From Marinomonas vulgaris (GTDB lineage: Bacteria > Pseudomonadota > Gammaproteobacteria > Pseudomonadales > Marinomonadaceae), in NCBI RefSeq assembly GCF_018145875.1, contig NZ_JAGSSV010000011.1, positions 1 through 64,000 on the forward strand: a stretch of 64,000 nt of DNA, in the 5' to 3' direction. The notes beneath the pieces are model-generated. The model did no database searches. It was not told where the DNA came from and saw nothing but the letters and a program-made list of their open reading frames with translations. Shown here one piece after another: positions 1-7,649 of this stretch; position 1 is the stretch's first letter, and the number at the start of each line of letters is the position of its first letter. The translations under genes and the position numbers were made by a program.

Positions 1-216
1 CATTTTGGTATCGTGATGGTGTGTAGCTTATCGATCGGTTTCTCAACGCCACCATTGGGAGAGAACCTGTTTGTGGCCTCCGGTATATCGGATACACCGC
101 TAGAAGAAGTGACGGCGAAAGCCATGCCGTTTGCCTTGGTGTCCACACTGGCGGTGATCGTGATTGCTTATGTGCCGCAAATAGCCCTGACTTTACCCAG
201 TTTATTAGGTTATTAA
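1..216 (+). CDS. TRAP transporter large permease (DctM family), C-terminal fragment
   Basis: Only the last 71 codons are in the window, and the reading frame is open from base 1 to a TAA at 214-216. The fragment has the GFSTPPLGENLFVASGI type of segment seen near the C-terminus of DctM large permeases, followed by a hydrophobic final helix (ALVSTLAVIVIAYVPQIALT). DctM is the inner-membrane subunit that carries a substrate delivered by a periplasmic DctP protein, using the ion gradient. The substrate cannot be told from this piece. A strong terminator follows, so this gene ends its operon. Family assignment is fairly sure. Confidence 0.82.
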   Translation, partial: HFGIVMVCSLSIGFSTPPLGENLFVASGISDTPLEEVTAKAMPFALVSTLAVIVIAYVPQIALTLPSLLGY

Positions 217-228
217 TCGGGTAGAAAC

Positions 229-262
229 AAAAACGCCCTGCTTGAAAGAACAGGGCGTTTTT
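229..262 (+). terminator. Rho-independent terminator after the TRAP permease gene
   Basis: A 12-bp perfect stem (229-240 with 251-262), core ACGCCCTG/CAGGGCGT, has a 10-nt loop. Its arms begin in A's and end in T's, so it could act on both strands. It lies 12 bases after the permease stop codon and before the convergent oxygenase gene. Confidence 0.85.
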
Positions 263-281
263 AGCATATAGAGAACGCTGT

Positions 282-311
282 AGAGTTAAATTGCTAGAGA
301 GTTAAATTACT
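282..311. repeat. Two-copy imperfect tandem repeat, 16-bp period
   Basis: The 14-mer AGAGTTAAATTGCT (282-295) recurs as AGAGTTAAATTACT (298-311), 13 of 14 identical. The second copy contains the stop codon (302-304, minus strand) of the oxygenase gene. This is one of about ten such short tandem duplications found between genes in this window. Confidence 0.7.
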
Positions 312-1141
312 CCCAATTCCACCAAACGCTCGTGCAAATAGCTTTTTGCCGTGTGACGCTTTGACAAAACCACCTCGGGTTTAGGGTGCAAAAATAAGGG
401 CAAAGAAATACGCGACTTGGTTTTGTCCGCGCCTTCTGGGTTAACCACTCGGTGAGACGTCGACGGAAAATAACCACCAGACGCTTCTTGTAGCATGTCG
501 CCAATATTGACTACCAAGGTGCCAAAATCACAAGGCACGTCCATCCATGAGCCATCTTTGGCTTTGACTTGCAAACCTGGCTCGTTGGCTGAAGGTAAGA
601 TCGTCAATAAGTTGATGTCTTCATGGGCACCCGCACGAATCGCGCCTAATTCTTCATCGCCTTTTAATGGCGGATAATGCAATACGCGTAACAAGGTCTG
701 ATCGCTGCCGTCGACCATGCTACAAAGCGGCTGAGAATAATGCTGCGCCACATCGGCAGGAGAATGCTTTTCGACCCACGCGAGCAGTTCCAACGCTAAG
801 GTATTGGCTTCGGCGTAGTATTGCGCCAATAAGGCTTTTTTGTCGGCGGGGCATTGTCCCCACGGGTAATAATGGAAGTATTCTTTGATGTCTTTTTTGG
901 TGTGACCTTTGGCGGTTTCAGACACGTCGGGTGGGAAAAAGCCATCTTGAGTGCCCACGTTATAGCGATAATCGTACTTGGTCTCGCTATCAAAAAAAGT
1001 CTGCCATTCTTGGTAAATCGCCGACACCAGTTGCTTTTGAATGGGATGGTTTTTGAGTACCCCAAAGCCGGTGTCACGCAGAGATTGAACGAAATCTTCT
1101 TGGGCGGTTGGGCTGGTGTAATCGATTGCTTGTAATGTCAT
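302..1141 (-). CDS. Isopenicillin N synthase-like Fe(II)/2-oxoglutarate-dependent oxygenase
   Basis: A 279-residue soluble oxygenase of the isopenicillin N synthase/2OG-Fe(II) superfamily. The iron facial triad is visible as the HxD of AHEDINLLTILP and the distal His in STSHRVVNP. The SRISLPLF segment carries the RxS that binds 2-oxoglutarate in most relatives. The start was set at the ATG at 1141 because AGGAAA lies at proper distance upstream; an upstream TTG (1162) would add seven residues. A 51-codon gene on the same strand ends 66 bases upstream and may share its transcript. The substrate is unknown; relatives modify small molecules, and the neighbouring TRAP gene hints at an imported organic acid, but that is inference. 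Confidence 0.85.
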   Translation of the reverse strand: MTLQAIDYTSPTAQEDFVQSLRDTGFGVLKNHPIQKQLVSAIYQEWQTFFDSETKYDYRYNVGTQDGFFPPDVSETAKGHTKKDIKEYFHYYPWGQCPADKKALLAQYYAEANTLALELLAWVEKHSPADVAQHYSQPLCSMVDGSDQTLLRVLHYPPLKGDEELGAIRAGAHEDINLLTILPSANEPGLQVKAKDGSWMDVPCDFGTLVVNIGDMLQEASGGYFPSTSHRVVNPEGADKTKSRISLPLFLHPKPEVVLSKRHTAKSYLHERLVELGVI

Positions 1142-1207
1142 CTTGGTTTCCTGTGTTGGCAAAAAATGGTCGTTAAAAAAGTGTTAAATAAGAACGACAA
1201 TGAAAAC

Positions 1208-1363
1208 CTAGGAAGACCAACCACTGTGGAAAAAGTAACGTAGATCGACGGTTTCGGCTTGGTAATGCTGCTGCCATTGGGTCAAACGTCCGGCAGCAAG
1301 ACGATCGAATAACGCGGACTGAACCGATTCGATGTGCTCGTGTTGCCATGACGTAAGGGGCAT
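1208..1363 (-). CDS. Small hypothetical protein, 51 aa
   Basis: A short frame runs from ATG at 1363 to TAG at 1208-1210. It has a good ribosome binding site (GAGG, seven bases before the ATG) and lies just upstream of the oxygenase gene on the same strand. The product is soluble-looking, starting MPLTSWQHEHIESVQ and ending RYFFHSGWSS, rich in Trp, His and Gln, with no signal peptide, membrane segment or Cys motif. I do not recognise the family. It could be a leader or partner of the oxygenase. Support comes only from the RBS, position and ordinary codon use. A longer overlapping frame from about 1376 has no better start. Confidence 0.45.
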   Translation of the reverse strand: MPLTSWQHEHIESVQSALFDRLAAGRLTQWQQHYQAETVDLRYFFHSGWSS

Positions 1364-1663
1364 GCTGCATCCTCAATGAAACAGGGTGATGATCTCAATC
1401 GAGATCCTTGTTTAATGGGGTTAGTTTACGGGTTAGCTGCAGGATTTTGAAGAGAATCGGCAGAAAATCTGTTTTAGGGGTAGGTAATTTTTCATTTTTC
1501 CTTATACTAAAAACAGTCGGTTACGTTTATTGGCCGTCTTCTATGTGTTCTTCTCTACCGGTTTCCATCGCTCCGAGCGAGCGAGTTTTCTCAAGTTCAA
1601 GTGCTTTTTCTATCTTACATTGGCGCGCTCTATTTATGCGCTGTTATCCATTAAAGAGGGCTC
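1364..1663. other. 300-bp intergenic region, divergent promoters expected
   Basis: The region separates the minus-strand small-gene/oxygenase pair from plus-strand yqgE and must hold promoters for both. A 95-codon frame at 1408-1695 overlaps yqgE out of frame and has no ribosome binding site, so I treat it as noise. I see no strong hairpin, repeat or RNA gene here. Confidence 0.5.
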
Positions 1664-2236
1664 ATGACTATGAATACATTTTTCGATTCGTTTAAAAACC
1701 ACTTCTTAATCTCTATGCCACATTTAAACGATCCTCATTTTGAACACACGGTGATCTATCTTTGTGAACACACCAAAGAAGGCGCCATGGGGATCATTAT
1801 TAATCGTCCTGCCAATGTGGAATTCAGTGAATTGGCGACGCATCTTGATATGCAGATTGATCAACCACAAATCGCTGCAGAACCGATTTATAACGGCGGG
1901 CCGGTCGAAGCGGAGCGCGGGTTTATTTTGCACACATCGGACAAGGTATGGGACAACAGTTTACGCGTGACCGACGAGGTGTCTTTGTCGGCGTCTTTGG
2001 AAGCCTTGCAAGACATCGCCCAAGGCACAGGCCCAGAGGCGTTTCGCATCACATTAGGTTGCGCCGGCTGGGATGCAGGTCAGCTCGAAGCGGAAATTAC
2101 CAGTAATGATTGGCTGGTATGTGAAGCCGATTTAGACGTATTATTCCACACCCCAAGCGACATGCAATTTACCGCCGCGACTCAGGTGTTGGGAATTGAT
2201 ATGGCGAGACTTTCACCGGACATAGGACATGGTTAA
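1664..2236 (+). CDS. yqgE: YqgE/AlgH family protein (UPF0301)
   Basis: A 190-residue cytosolic protein of the YqgE/AlgH family. It has the family opening (FLISMPHLNDPHFEHTVIYL, about residues 13-32), the GAMGIIINRPA segment and the central GGPV motif. Length matches the usual 185-190 residues. Its biochemical role is not settled; in Pseudomonas the homologue was named AlgH for an effect on alginate. The start is the first ATG after AGAGGG. The TAA stop overlaps the ruvX ATG by one base (TAATG), so the two are translationally coupled, a pairing conserved in gammaproteobacteria. Confidence 0.92.
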   Translation: MTMNTFFDSFKNHFLISMPHLNDPHFEHTVIYLCEHTKEGAMGIIINRPANVEFSELATHLDMQIDQPQIAAEPIYNGGPVEAERGFILHTSDKVWDNSLRVTDEVSLSASLEALQDIAQGTGPEAFRITLGCAGWDAGQLEAEITSNDWLVCEADLDVLFHTPSDMQFTAATQVLGIDMARLSPDIGHG

Positions 2237-2694
2237 TGAGCGCAACAGCGTCTTCGAATGATCAACAAAAGCCCAATACTGTTCGTTCAGTATTGGGCTT
2301 TGATTTTGGTACTACTCGCATGGGTGTGGCTGTTGGCCAAAGCATCACCGGCACCGCCCAGCCACTCGACCCATTAAAAGCCAAAGATGGCATTCCCAAC
2401 TGGGATGACATCGCCAAAGTCGTCGCCGAATGGCAGCCAGATGCCTTTGTGGTCGGCTTACCTTTGGACATGGACGGCACCGAAAACGAGATGTGTCAAC
2501 GAGCGCGCAAATTTGCCAAACGATTGCATGGACGTTTTAACCTTCCTTACCATATGATGGACGAAAGATTGTCGTCCTACGAAGCCAAAGGGCAGGTGAT
2601 TGCCCGCGGTGGTAACCGTAATTTCAAAGACAATTCCGTGGATGGCTTAGCGGCGCAAATGATAGTAGAAAGCTGGTTCGCTGAGGCTTACTAG
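2236..2694 (+). CDS. ruvX: Putative pre-16S rRNA nuclease / Holliday junction resolvase homologue
   Basis: A 152-residue RNase H-fold protein of the YqgF/RuvX family. The first catalytic Asp is in LGFDFGTTRMGVAVG (about residues 20-34). The DERLSS motif and the late DGLAAQMIV segment are also present. In E. coli YqgF takes part in maturing the 5' end of 16S rRNA; a Holliday junction role was first proposed from structure. It follows yqgE with a one-base overlap. A short tandem repeat and 57 bases separate it from pyrR, which may be read from the same transcript. Confidence 0.93.
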   Translation: MSATASSNDQQKPNTVRSVLGFDFGTTRMGVAVGQSITGTAQPLDPLKAKDGIPNWDDIAKVVAEWQPDAFVVGLPLDMDGTENEMCQRARKFAKRLHGRFNLPYHMMDERLSSYEAKGQVIARGGNRNFKDNSVDGLAAQMIVESWFAEAY

Positions 2695-2699
2695 GCCGC

Positions 2700-2729
2700 T
2701 GTTTATACGACACCGTGTTTATGACACAC
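2700..2729. repeat. Two-copy imperfect tandem repeat, 16-bp period
   Basis: TGTTTATACGACAC (2700-2713) is followed by TGTTTATGACACAC (2716-2729), 11 of 14 identical. It sits six bases after the ruvX stop codon. It belongs to the same class of post-stop duplications seen elsewhere in the window. Confidence 0.55.
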
Positions 2730-2751
2730 CAACAGTAAGGTTTGAAACAGA

Positions 2752-3249
2752 ATGACGTTAGATTTAGACAAGGCGCTTGCGTCCATGCGGGCACAGCTGA
2801 GCGCCTACTGTGAGCAAAAAAGCATTAACGACGCCATCGTGGTGGGTATTCATACCGGCGGCGTTTGGGTGGCTGAGCAGGTGATGTCCGCTGTGCCGAC
2901 CACAGAGCCTCTCGCCACCCTAGACATTACTTTTTATCGCGACGATTTCACCAAAGCGGGCTTAAACCCTAAAGTGAACCAAACATTGTTGCCGGCCATT
3001 GAAGATCGCCATGTGATCTTGGTCGACGATGTGTTGATGTCGGGCCGTACGATTCGCGCCGCCATGAACGAAATTTTTGACTTTGGTCGTCCGGCCAGCA
3101 TTACCTTGGCGATTTTGTATGACCTAGGTCAGCACGAATTGCCCATCGCCGCCGATATTGTGGGCGAGCGAGTAACGCTTAATACCGATCAAAGAGTGAA
3201 ATTGACTGGGCCACAGCCACTGGGTGTCTCTATAATAGACACGCATTAA
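2752..3249 (+). CDS. pyrR: PyrR bifunctional pyr regulator / uracil phosphoribosyltransferase
   Basis: A 165-residue type I phosphoribosyltransferase of the PyrR family. The PRPP-binding loop is VILVDDVLMSGRTIRAA (about residues 89-105), and the early GIHTGGVWVA segment is the pyrophosphate-binding loop. In Bacillus PyrR attenuates pyr mRNA and also makes UMP from uracil. In pseudomonads the pyrR-pyrB-pyrC' order is standard. Here it directly precedes pyrB and pyrC'. I see no clear attenuator hairpin in the 57 bases upstream or the 52 bases before pyrB, so RNA-level control is not shown by the sequence. Confidence 0.93.
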   Translation: MTLDLDKALASMRAQLSAYCEQKSINDAIVVGIHTGGVWVAEQVMSAVPTTEPLATLDITFYRDDFTKAGLNPKVNQTLLPAIEDRHVILVDDVLMSGRTIRAAMNEIFDFGRPASITLAILYDLGQHELPIAADIVGERVTLNTDQRVKLTGPQPLGVSIIDTH

Positions 3250-3301
3250 TTTTTAAGTATGAAGAAGACCGAGCGTCTTTGCAGTTTGAGGAAAGCAAAC
3301 C

Positions 3302-4306
3302 ATGATGCGATCCGAGCCACGGGCATTACAGCTAAATGAACACGGGCAGCTTAAGCATTTTTTAACACTGGATGGGTTAGACAACACCATTCTGACAGAG
3401 ATTTTAGACCGCGCCGATTCTTTCCTTTCTATGGGTGAGCAATCGGTCAAAAAAGTCCCTTTATTGCGCGGTAAAACCGTCGTCAATTTATTCTTTGAAA
3501 ACTCCACAAGAACACGAACAACATTCGAATTAGCGGCCAAACGCTTGTCGGCTGACGTGATCAATTTAAACATTGAAACCTCAGCCACCTCAAAAGGCGA
3601 ATCTTTACTCGACACCCTAAAAAACCTCGAAGCCATGCAAAGCGATATGTTCATTGTGCGTCATTCCGACAGTGGTGCGGCGCATTTTATCGCGGAACAT
3701 TGCACGCCTAACGTCGCCATTATTAACGCAGGGGATGGTCGCCATGCGCACCCAACCCAAGCCATGTTAGATATGCTGACCATTCGTCGTCATAAAGGCA
3801 GCTTTGACGGTTTAAAAGTCGCCATTGTAGGGGATATTTTGCATTCCCGTGTGGCACGTTCTCAGCTGCAAGCGCTTACTACCCTAGGGGTCAGCGATGT
3901 GCGTTTAGTCGGACCAAAAACCCTCGTGCCGAGCTTTTTCGCAGAAATGGGCGCGACTATTTGTCACGACCTAGAAGCGGGCTTAAACGACGTAGACGTG
4001 ATCGTCATGTTGCGCTTGCAAAAAGAACGTATGAAGGGTGCCTTGCTACCTAGTGAAAGTGAATTCTACCGCTTGTACGGTTTGACCGAAGAGACACTTG
4101 CCTGGGCGAAACCAGACGCCATTGTGATGCACCCAGGGCCGATTAATCGCGGTGTGGAAATTTCGTCGGAAGTGGCCGATGGCAAACAATCCGTTATTTT
4201 GGACCAGGTGACTAATGGCATCGCGGTGCGTATGGCGGTGCTGTCCATGGCGATGAGCGGTCAGCTGCAAAGTGAAGATGGATCGGCGACAGGGGATGAG
4301 AAATAA
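3302..4306 (+). CDS. pyrB: Aspartate carbamoyltransferase catalytic subunit
   Basis: A 334-residue enzyme that joins carbamoyl phosphate and aspartate, the first committed step of pyrimidine synthesis. The carbamoyl-phosphate loop [18 protein letters not shown] is at about residues 64-81 and [12 protein letters not shown] near residue 280. The product is about 20 residues longer than E. coli PyrB, mostly at the N-terminus, as in the Pseudomonas enzymes that assemble as dodecamers with PyrC'. There is no pyrI. The stop codon is one base from the pyrC' ATG. Confidence 0.96.
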   Translation: MMRSEPRALQLNEHGQLKHFLTLDGLDNTILTEILDRADSFLSMGEQSVKKVPLLRGKTVVNLFFENSTRTRTTFELAAKRLSADVINLNIETSATSKGESLLDTLKNLEAMQSDMFIVRHSDSGAAHFIAEHCTPNVAIINAGDGRHAHPTQAMLDMLTIRRHKGSFDGLKVAIVGDILHSRVARSQLQALTTLGVSDVRLVGPKTLVPSFFAEMGATICHDLEAGLNDVDVIVMLRLQKERMKGALLPSESEFYRLYGLTEETLAWAKPDAIVMHPGPINRGVEISSEVADGKQSVILDQVTNGIAVRMAVLSMAMSGQLQSEDGSATGDEK

Positions 4307-4307
4307 T

Positions 4308-5585
4308 ATGAAACTACGTATTCAAAACGGTCGTTTAATAGATCCGAGCCAAGACATTGATGCGATCGCAGAACTCTTTATCGACAACCAAAAGATAGTG
4401 GCCATTGGCGACGCGCCCGAAGGCTTTGACGACGTCGAGATTGTCGATGCCGCCGGTTTATGGGTGTTGCCAGGCTTGGTGGATTTAGCGGTGGCGTTGC
4501 GCGAACCTGGGATGACACAAAAAGGCAGCATTGCTACTGAAGGCCGTGCCGCCGTGTCTGGCGGTGTGACCACCTTGGTGTGTCCGCCAAACACGCGACC
4601 CATTGTGGACACGCCAGCCGTGGCGGCATTGATTCAAGACAAAGCCGACGAAGCAGGTATGGCAAACGTTTTCCCGTTAGGTGCTTTGACCCAAGGGTTA
4701 GAAGGCGCGCAACTGAGCAACATGGTGTCTTTGACCGACGCGGGCTGCATTGCTTTGTCGAATCACAGGCACCCCATGGCGAGCACCAAGGTGTTGTCTC
4801 GTGCATTAGAATACGCTGCAACGCACGATTTGCTGGTGGTGTTTCACCCCGATGAACCCAGCTTGTCCGAAGGCGGCTGTGCTCACGAAGGCTTGATGTC
4901 GACTATGCACGGTTTAGCGGGCATTCCTGAAGAAGCGGAAACCATCGCCTTGATGCGAGATTTACTGTTGGTGGAAAAAACCGGCGTACGTGCGCACTTC
5001 GCCCGTTTGTCTTGCGCCAAATCGGTGGAAATGATCGCCGATGCCAAAGCCTCTGGCTTGGATGTCACCGCTGATGTGGCGTTGCACAACTTACTTTTGA
5101 ACGACCAAGTCTTGAGTCGCTTCGACGGGCATTATCATGTGTTGCCGCCGCTGCGCAGCGAAGACGACCGTTTGACGCTGATCGAAGGCATTAAAGCGGG
5201 TGTGATTACGGCCATTTGTTCCGATCACCAGCCCCATGAAAAAATGGCAAAAATTGCCCCCTTTGCGGCCACAGACCCCGGCATGGCGAATGTGGAAATC
5301 TTGTTGCCATTGGCCATGCAGTTAATGGATGAAGGAGATTTAGACTTTTCCACCGTGCTGCAAGCCTTAACCTCTGGCCCAGCGGCGTGCTTTGGCCTAG
5401 AAGCTGGCTCGTTAGCGGTAGGCAGTTTTGCCGACTTTATTTTGTTCGACAGCACAGCACGATGGACATGGGATTACGACAAACGCAAAACCAAAGGTCA
5501 CAATTCACCGTACTTTGGCGACGAGTTTGTAGGGCGAGTCATGTCGACGTATATCTCGGGTCAACGGGTATATCAGACAGTGTGA
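4308..5585 (+). CDS. pyrC': PyrC' dihydroorotase-like protein, probably non-catalytic
   Basis: A 425-residue class I dihydroorotase homologue. The zinc-binding HxH that normally precedes LREPG is replaced: the segment reads GLVDLAVALREPGM. The later His of the usual HVS motif also appears to be Arg (HFARLS). The SDHQPHE segment with its Asp is kept. Pseudomonas PyrC' (PyrX) is similarly inactive and is needed as a scaffold for the aspartate carbamoyltransferase dodecamer. The position one base after pyrB fits that role, and an active dihydroorotase should lie elsewhere. ATG 4308 was preferred over in-frame codons at 4272 and 4296, which overlap pyrB. Confidence 0.9.
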   Translation: MKLRIQNGRLIDPSQDIDAIAELFIDNQKIVAIGDAPEGFDDVEIVDAAGLWVLPGLVDLAVALREPGMTQKGSIATEGRAAVSGGVTTLVCPPNTRPIVDTPAVAALIQDKADEAGMANVFPLGALTQGLEGAQLSNMVSLTDAGCIALSNHRHPMASTKVLSRALEYAATHDLLVVFHPDEPSLSEGGCAHEGLMSTMHGLAGIPEEAETIALMRDLLLVEKTGVRAHFARLSCAKSVEMIADAKASGLDVTADVALHNLLLNDQVLSRFDGHYHVLPPLRSEDDRLTLIEGIKAGVITAICSDHQPHEKMAKIAPFAATDPGMANVEILLPLAMQLMDEGDLDFSTVLQALTSGPAACFGLEAGSLAVGSFADFILFDSTARWTWDYDKRKTKGHNSPYFGDEFVGRVMSTYISGQRVYQTV

Positions 5586-5604
5586 ATGTGTTTTTAAAAT
5601 AAAC

Positions 5605-5641
5605 AGTAAGATCAATCAAAAATTGACCGATTGGTCTTACT
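5605..5641 (+). terminator. Stem-loop after the pyr operon
   Basis: AGTAAGATCAATC (5605-5617) pairs with GATTGGTCTTACT (5629-5641) with one G-U pair, giving a 13-bp stem and an 11-nt loop 20 bases after the pyrC' stop. The following sequence is only moderately T-rich, so this is a likely but not textbook terminator. Confidence 0.55.
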
Positions 5642-5709
5642 AATTCTTTACTTTTTATGTCATGCCGTTACTCTTGTTTTAATCACATTGCCAAGGTGCT
5701 CACGTCTTC

Positions 5710-6816
5710 ATGTCTATTGACTCATCAAACACGCTGCTCTCAGAGCATCAAGTTTTGCGATCGCGTATCGCTTACCTTGAAAAAGAACGGGATTTCATAA
5801 AGAGCTTGTACGGTGATATGCCCCACATTATTCATGCCATCTCCAAGGGCTCTTTGTTGAGTACCCTGTTAGACGAGTTCAAACACAAGCTGGAAGCGCA
5901 ATTACCCAACGCCTACTGCTTGTTTCTTGTGTGCGATAAAAGCTGTTTACATTGGGATGTGCAATACAAAGACGCGACGAACACCCCCTTATTGAGTTCC
6001 CAAAGTAAGCTACGAGCGGTGCCACAAGGGCTGATCACCTTCGCTGCCAGCCCGTCTTGCCCTACACGATTTGACGATCACATCGCTCAAGACGCTGATT
6101 GGCAACCGTGGGCGGAATTTATTGCCGACAATGGCTTTGTGGATGTGTCCATGTCCAGTGTGTCGGACGGCCAAGGCTCGATTTATTTAGCCGTGGTGTT
6201 TCAACCAGAAACCAGTCGCATTGAAAGTGACTTAGTAACACTGGCGCTAGAATGCTATGTGTCTTGGTTGCGGGCGATATTTGAGCGCGAAAAAGCGGAC
6301 CAGTTGTTGCTTGAAGACAGCCATCGTGACCCGACTACGGGATTGTTACGTCGTTTCAGTTTTGAAAACAGTTTCAACATTGTACTGAAAGATTCCCGTC
6401 GTCACTTTTTGCGTGCGGCTTTATTGTCTCTGCGAATCCTGTCTAGCGCTAAAATTCAAGAGAAAGAGTTGGTGGAACTGGCAGAAGTGATGCGCAAAAC
6501 AGTGCGAGACAATGATCTCATTGCTTATTTCGATGAGCACGAGTTAGTGATGGGGATTCGCATTCAACACTTAGAAGACGCCGAAGTGGTTGCCTCGAAG
6601 CTTTTTGCCTCATTGGGTTCTCCTAAGTTTGCCAATAACCGCCTAATACAAGATGGCTTGTCTATCGGTATTGCGTTTTATCCAGAGCATTCGTCTCTTG
6701 ATGGGCTTTATCGAGCGGCCAATGCGGCAGCAGAAGTATTGAACCGCTCCACAGGGGTTCGGTTGGAGTTTCATGGCGAATACTACCAATCCAGTGCGGA
6801 TTTTTACACACAGTAA
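5710..6816 (+). CDS. GAF-like sensor protein with degenerate GGDEF domain
   Basis: A 368-residue cytosolic protein. It has an N-terminal coiled segment (HQVLRSRIAYLEKERDF), a central GAF-like region (about 35-195) and a C-terminal GGDEF-fold domain opening with DPTTGLLRRFSFE. The active-site signature is lost: where GG(D/E)EF is expected the sequence reads YFDEHELVMGI. It is therefore unlikely to make cyclic di-GMP and may bind a ligand or partner instead. It stands alone between the pyr operon and yggS, with 48 bases before yggS. The ATG at 5710 has no strong ribosome binding site. Confidence 0.75.
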   Translation: MSIDSSNTLLSEHQVLRSRIAYLEKERDFIKSLYGDMPHIIHAISKGSLLSTLLDEFKHKLEAQLPNAYCLFLVCDKSCLHWDVQYKDATNTPLLSSQSKLRAVPQGLITFAASPSCPTRFDDHIAQDADWQPWAEFIADNGFVDVSMSSVSDGQGSIYLAVVFQPETSRIESDLVTLALECYVSWLRAIFEREKADQLLLEDSHRDPTTGLLRRFSFENSFNIVLKDSRRHFLRAALLSLRILSSAKIQEKELVELAEVMRKTVRDNDLIAYFDEHELVMGIRIQHLEDAEVVASKLFASLGSPKFANNRLIQDGLSIGIAFYPEHSSLDGLYRAANAAAEVLNRSTGVRLEFHGEYYQSSADFYTQ

Positions 6817-6864
6817 CCCTTGAGATGATTTTTCATATCTTGCGAAAAGGAGCCTGACGACACC

Positions 6865-7593
6865 ATGTCAATTGCAGCAAACGGCCAAGAAGCAGACGAT
6901 ATTACCCGCAATTTGGCCCACACTTCTGAACAAATAGCACAACTTGCCCAAGAGTATCAGCGCGATGCTGGCAGTGTGCGTTTATTGGCTGTGAGTAAAA
7001 CCAAGCCAGTGTCAGCCTTGGTGGCGGCATACGAAGCGGGGCAACGAGCGTTCGGCGAAAACTATGTACAAGAAGCGGTTGAAAAGCGCCAAGCGTTAGC
7101 TCACCTAGCTGACATTGAGTGGCACTTTATTGGCCCAATTCAATCGAATAAATCTCGCCTTATTGCCGAAAATATGGATTGGGTGCACTCGGTTGACCGC
7201 GAAAAAATCGCCCGTCGATTGAGTGAGCAACGCCCAGATGATTTGCCGCCACTGAATGTGTGCATTCAGGTTAACATCAGTGGCGAAGACAGCAAAGCCG
7301 GTGTGACGCTGGAGCAGTTGGACGATATGGTTACGTTAATCGTCAGCTTGCCGAATTTACGTCTAAGAGGCTTGATGGCCATTCCGGCGCCCCAAGACAG
7401 CCATGAGTCGCAATGTGCTGTGTACCAGCCATTAGCGCAGGCTTTTGCCGCTTTGGCGTCGAATGATCATCATGTGGATACCTTATCGATTGGCATGTCG
7501 GGTGATTTACCCGCTGCAATTGCTTCAGGTAGCACCATGGTTCGTGTCGGCACGGCTATTTTTGGTGCGCGAGACTACTCTTTAAAACAGTAA
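6865..7593 (+). CDS. yggS: YggS family pyridoxal-phosphate homeostasis protein
   Basis: A 242-residue PLP-binding protein of the YggS/PROSC family, a single TIM barrel related to alanine racemase. The PLP lysine is in LLAVSKTKP (K45), followed by FGENYVQEA, HFIGPIQSNK and the phosphate-binding GMSGD near the end. It buffers free PLP and has no known enzymatic reaction. It begins the conserved yggS-proC-yggT cluster. GGAG lies 12 bases before the ATG. Confidence 0.94.
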   Translation: MSIAANGQEADDITRNLAHTSEQIAQLAQEYQRDAGSVRLLAVSKTKPVSALVAAYEAGQRAFGENYVQEAVEKRQALAHLADIEWHFIGPIQSNKSRLIAENMDWVHSVDREKIARRLSEQRPDDLPPLNVCIQVNISGEDSKAGVTLEQLDDMVTLIVSLPNLRLRGLMAIPAPQDSHESQCAVYQPLAQAFAALASNDHHVDTLSIGMSGDLPAAIASGSTMVRVGTAIFGARDYSLKQ

Positions 7594-7623
7594 AAAGAAC
7601 GTATAAAACATTAAAACGAACAT
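7583..7623. repeat. Two-copy imperfect tandem repeat, about 21 bp
   Basis: A unit beginning TAAAACAGTAAAAAGAACGT (7583-7603) is followed directly by TAAAACATTAAAACGAACAT (7604-7623). The first copy contains the yggS stop codon (7591-7593). The base composition is A-rich, so chance resemblance is possible here. Confidence 0.45.
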
Positions 7624-7649
7624 CAATGCATTCAACAGTAGGATATAAA

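Noticed and set aside
854-1135. 93-codon hydrophobic frame opposite the oxygenase gene
   Set aside because: It lies wholly inside a well-supported oxygenase gene with intact motifs; its hydrophobic look follows from antisense codon composition.
1408-1695. 95-codon frame before yqgE
   Set aside because: No ribosome binding site, no recognisable domain, and it overlaps yqgE out of frame.
2695-3301. PyrR-responsive attenuators before pyrR and pyrB
   Set aside because: The gaps are only 57 and 52 bases and hold no antiterminator/terminator pair or clear PyrR binding loop.
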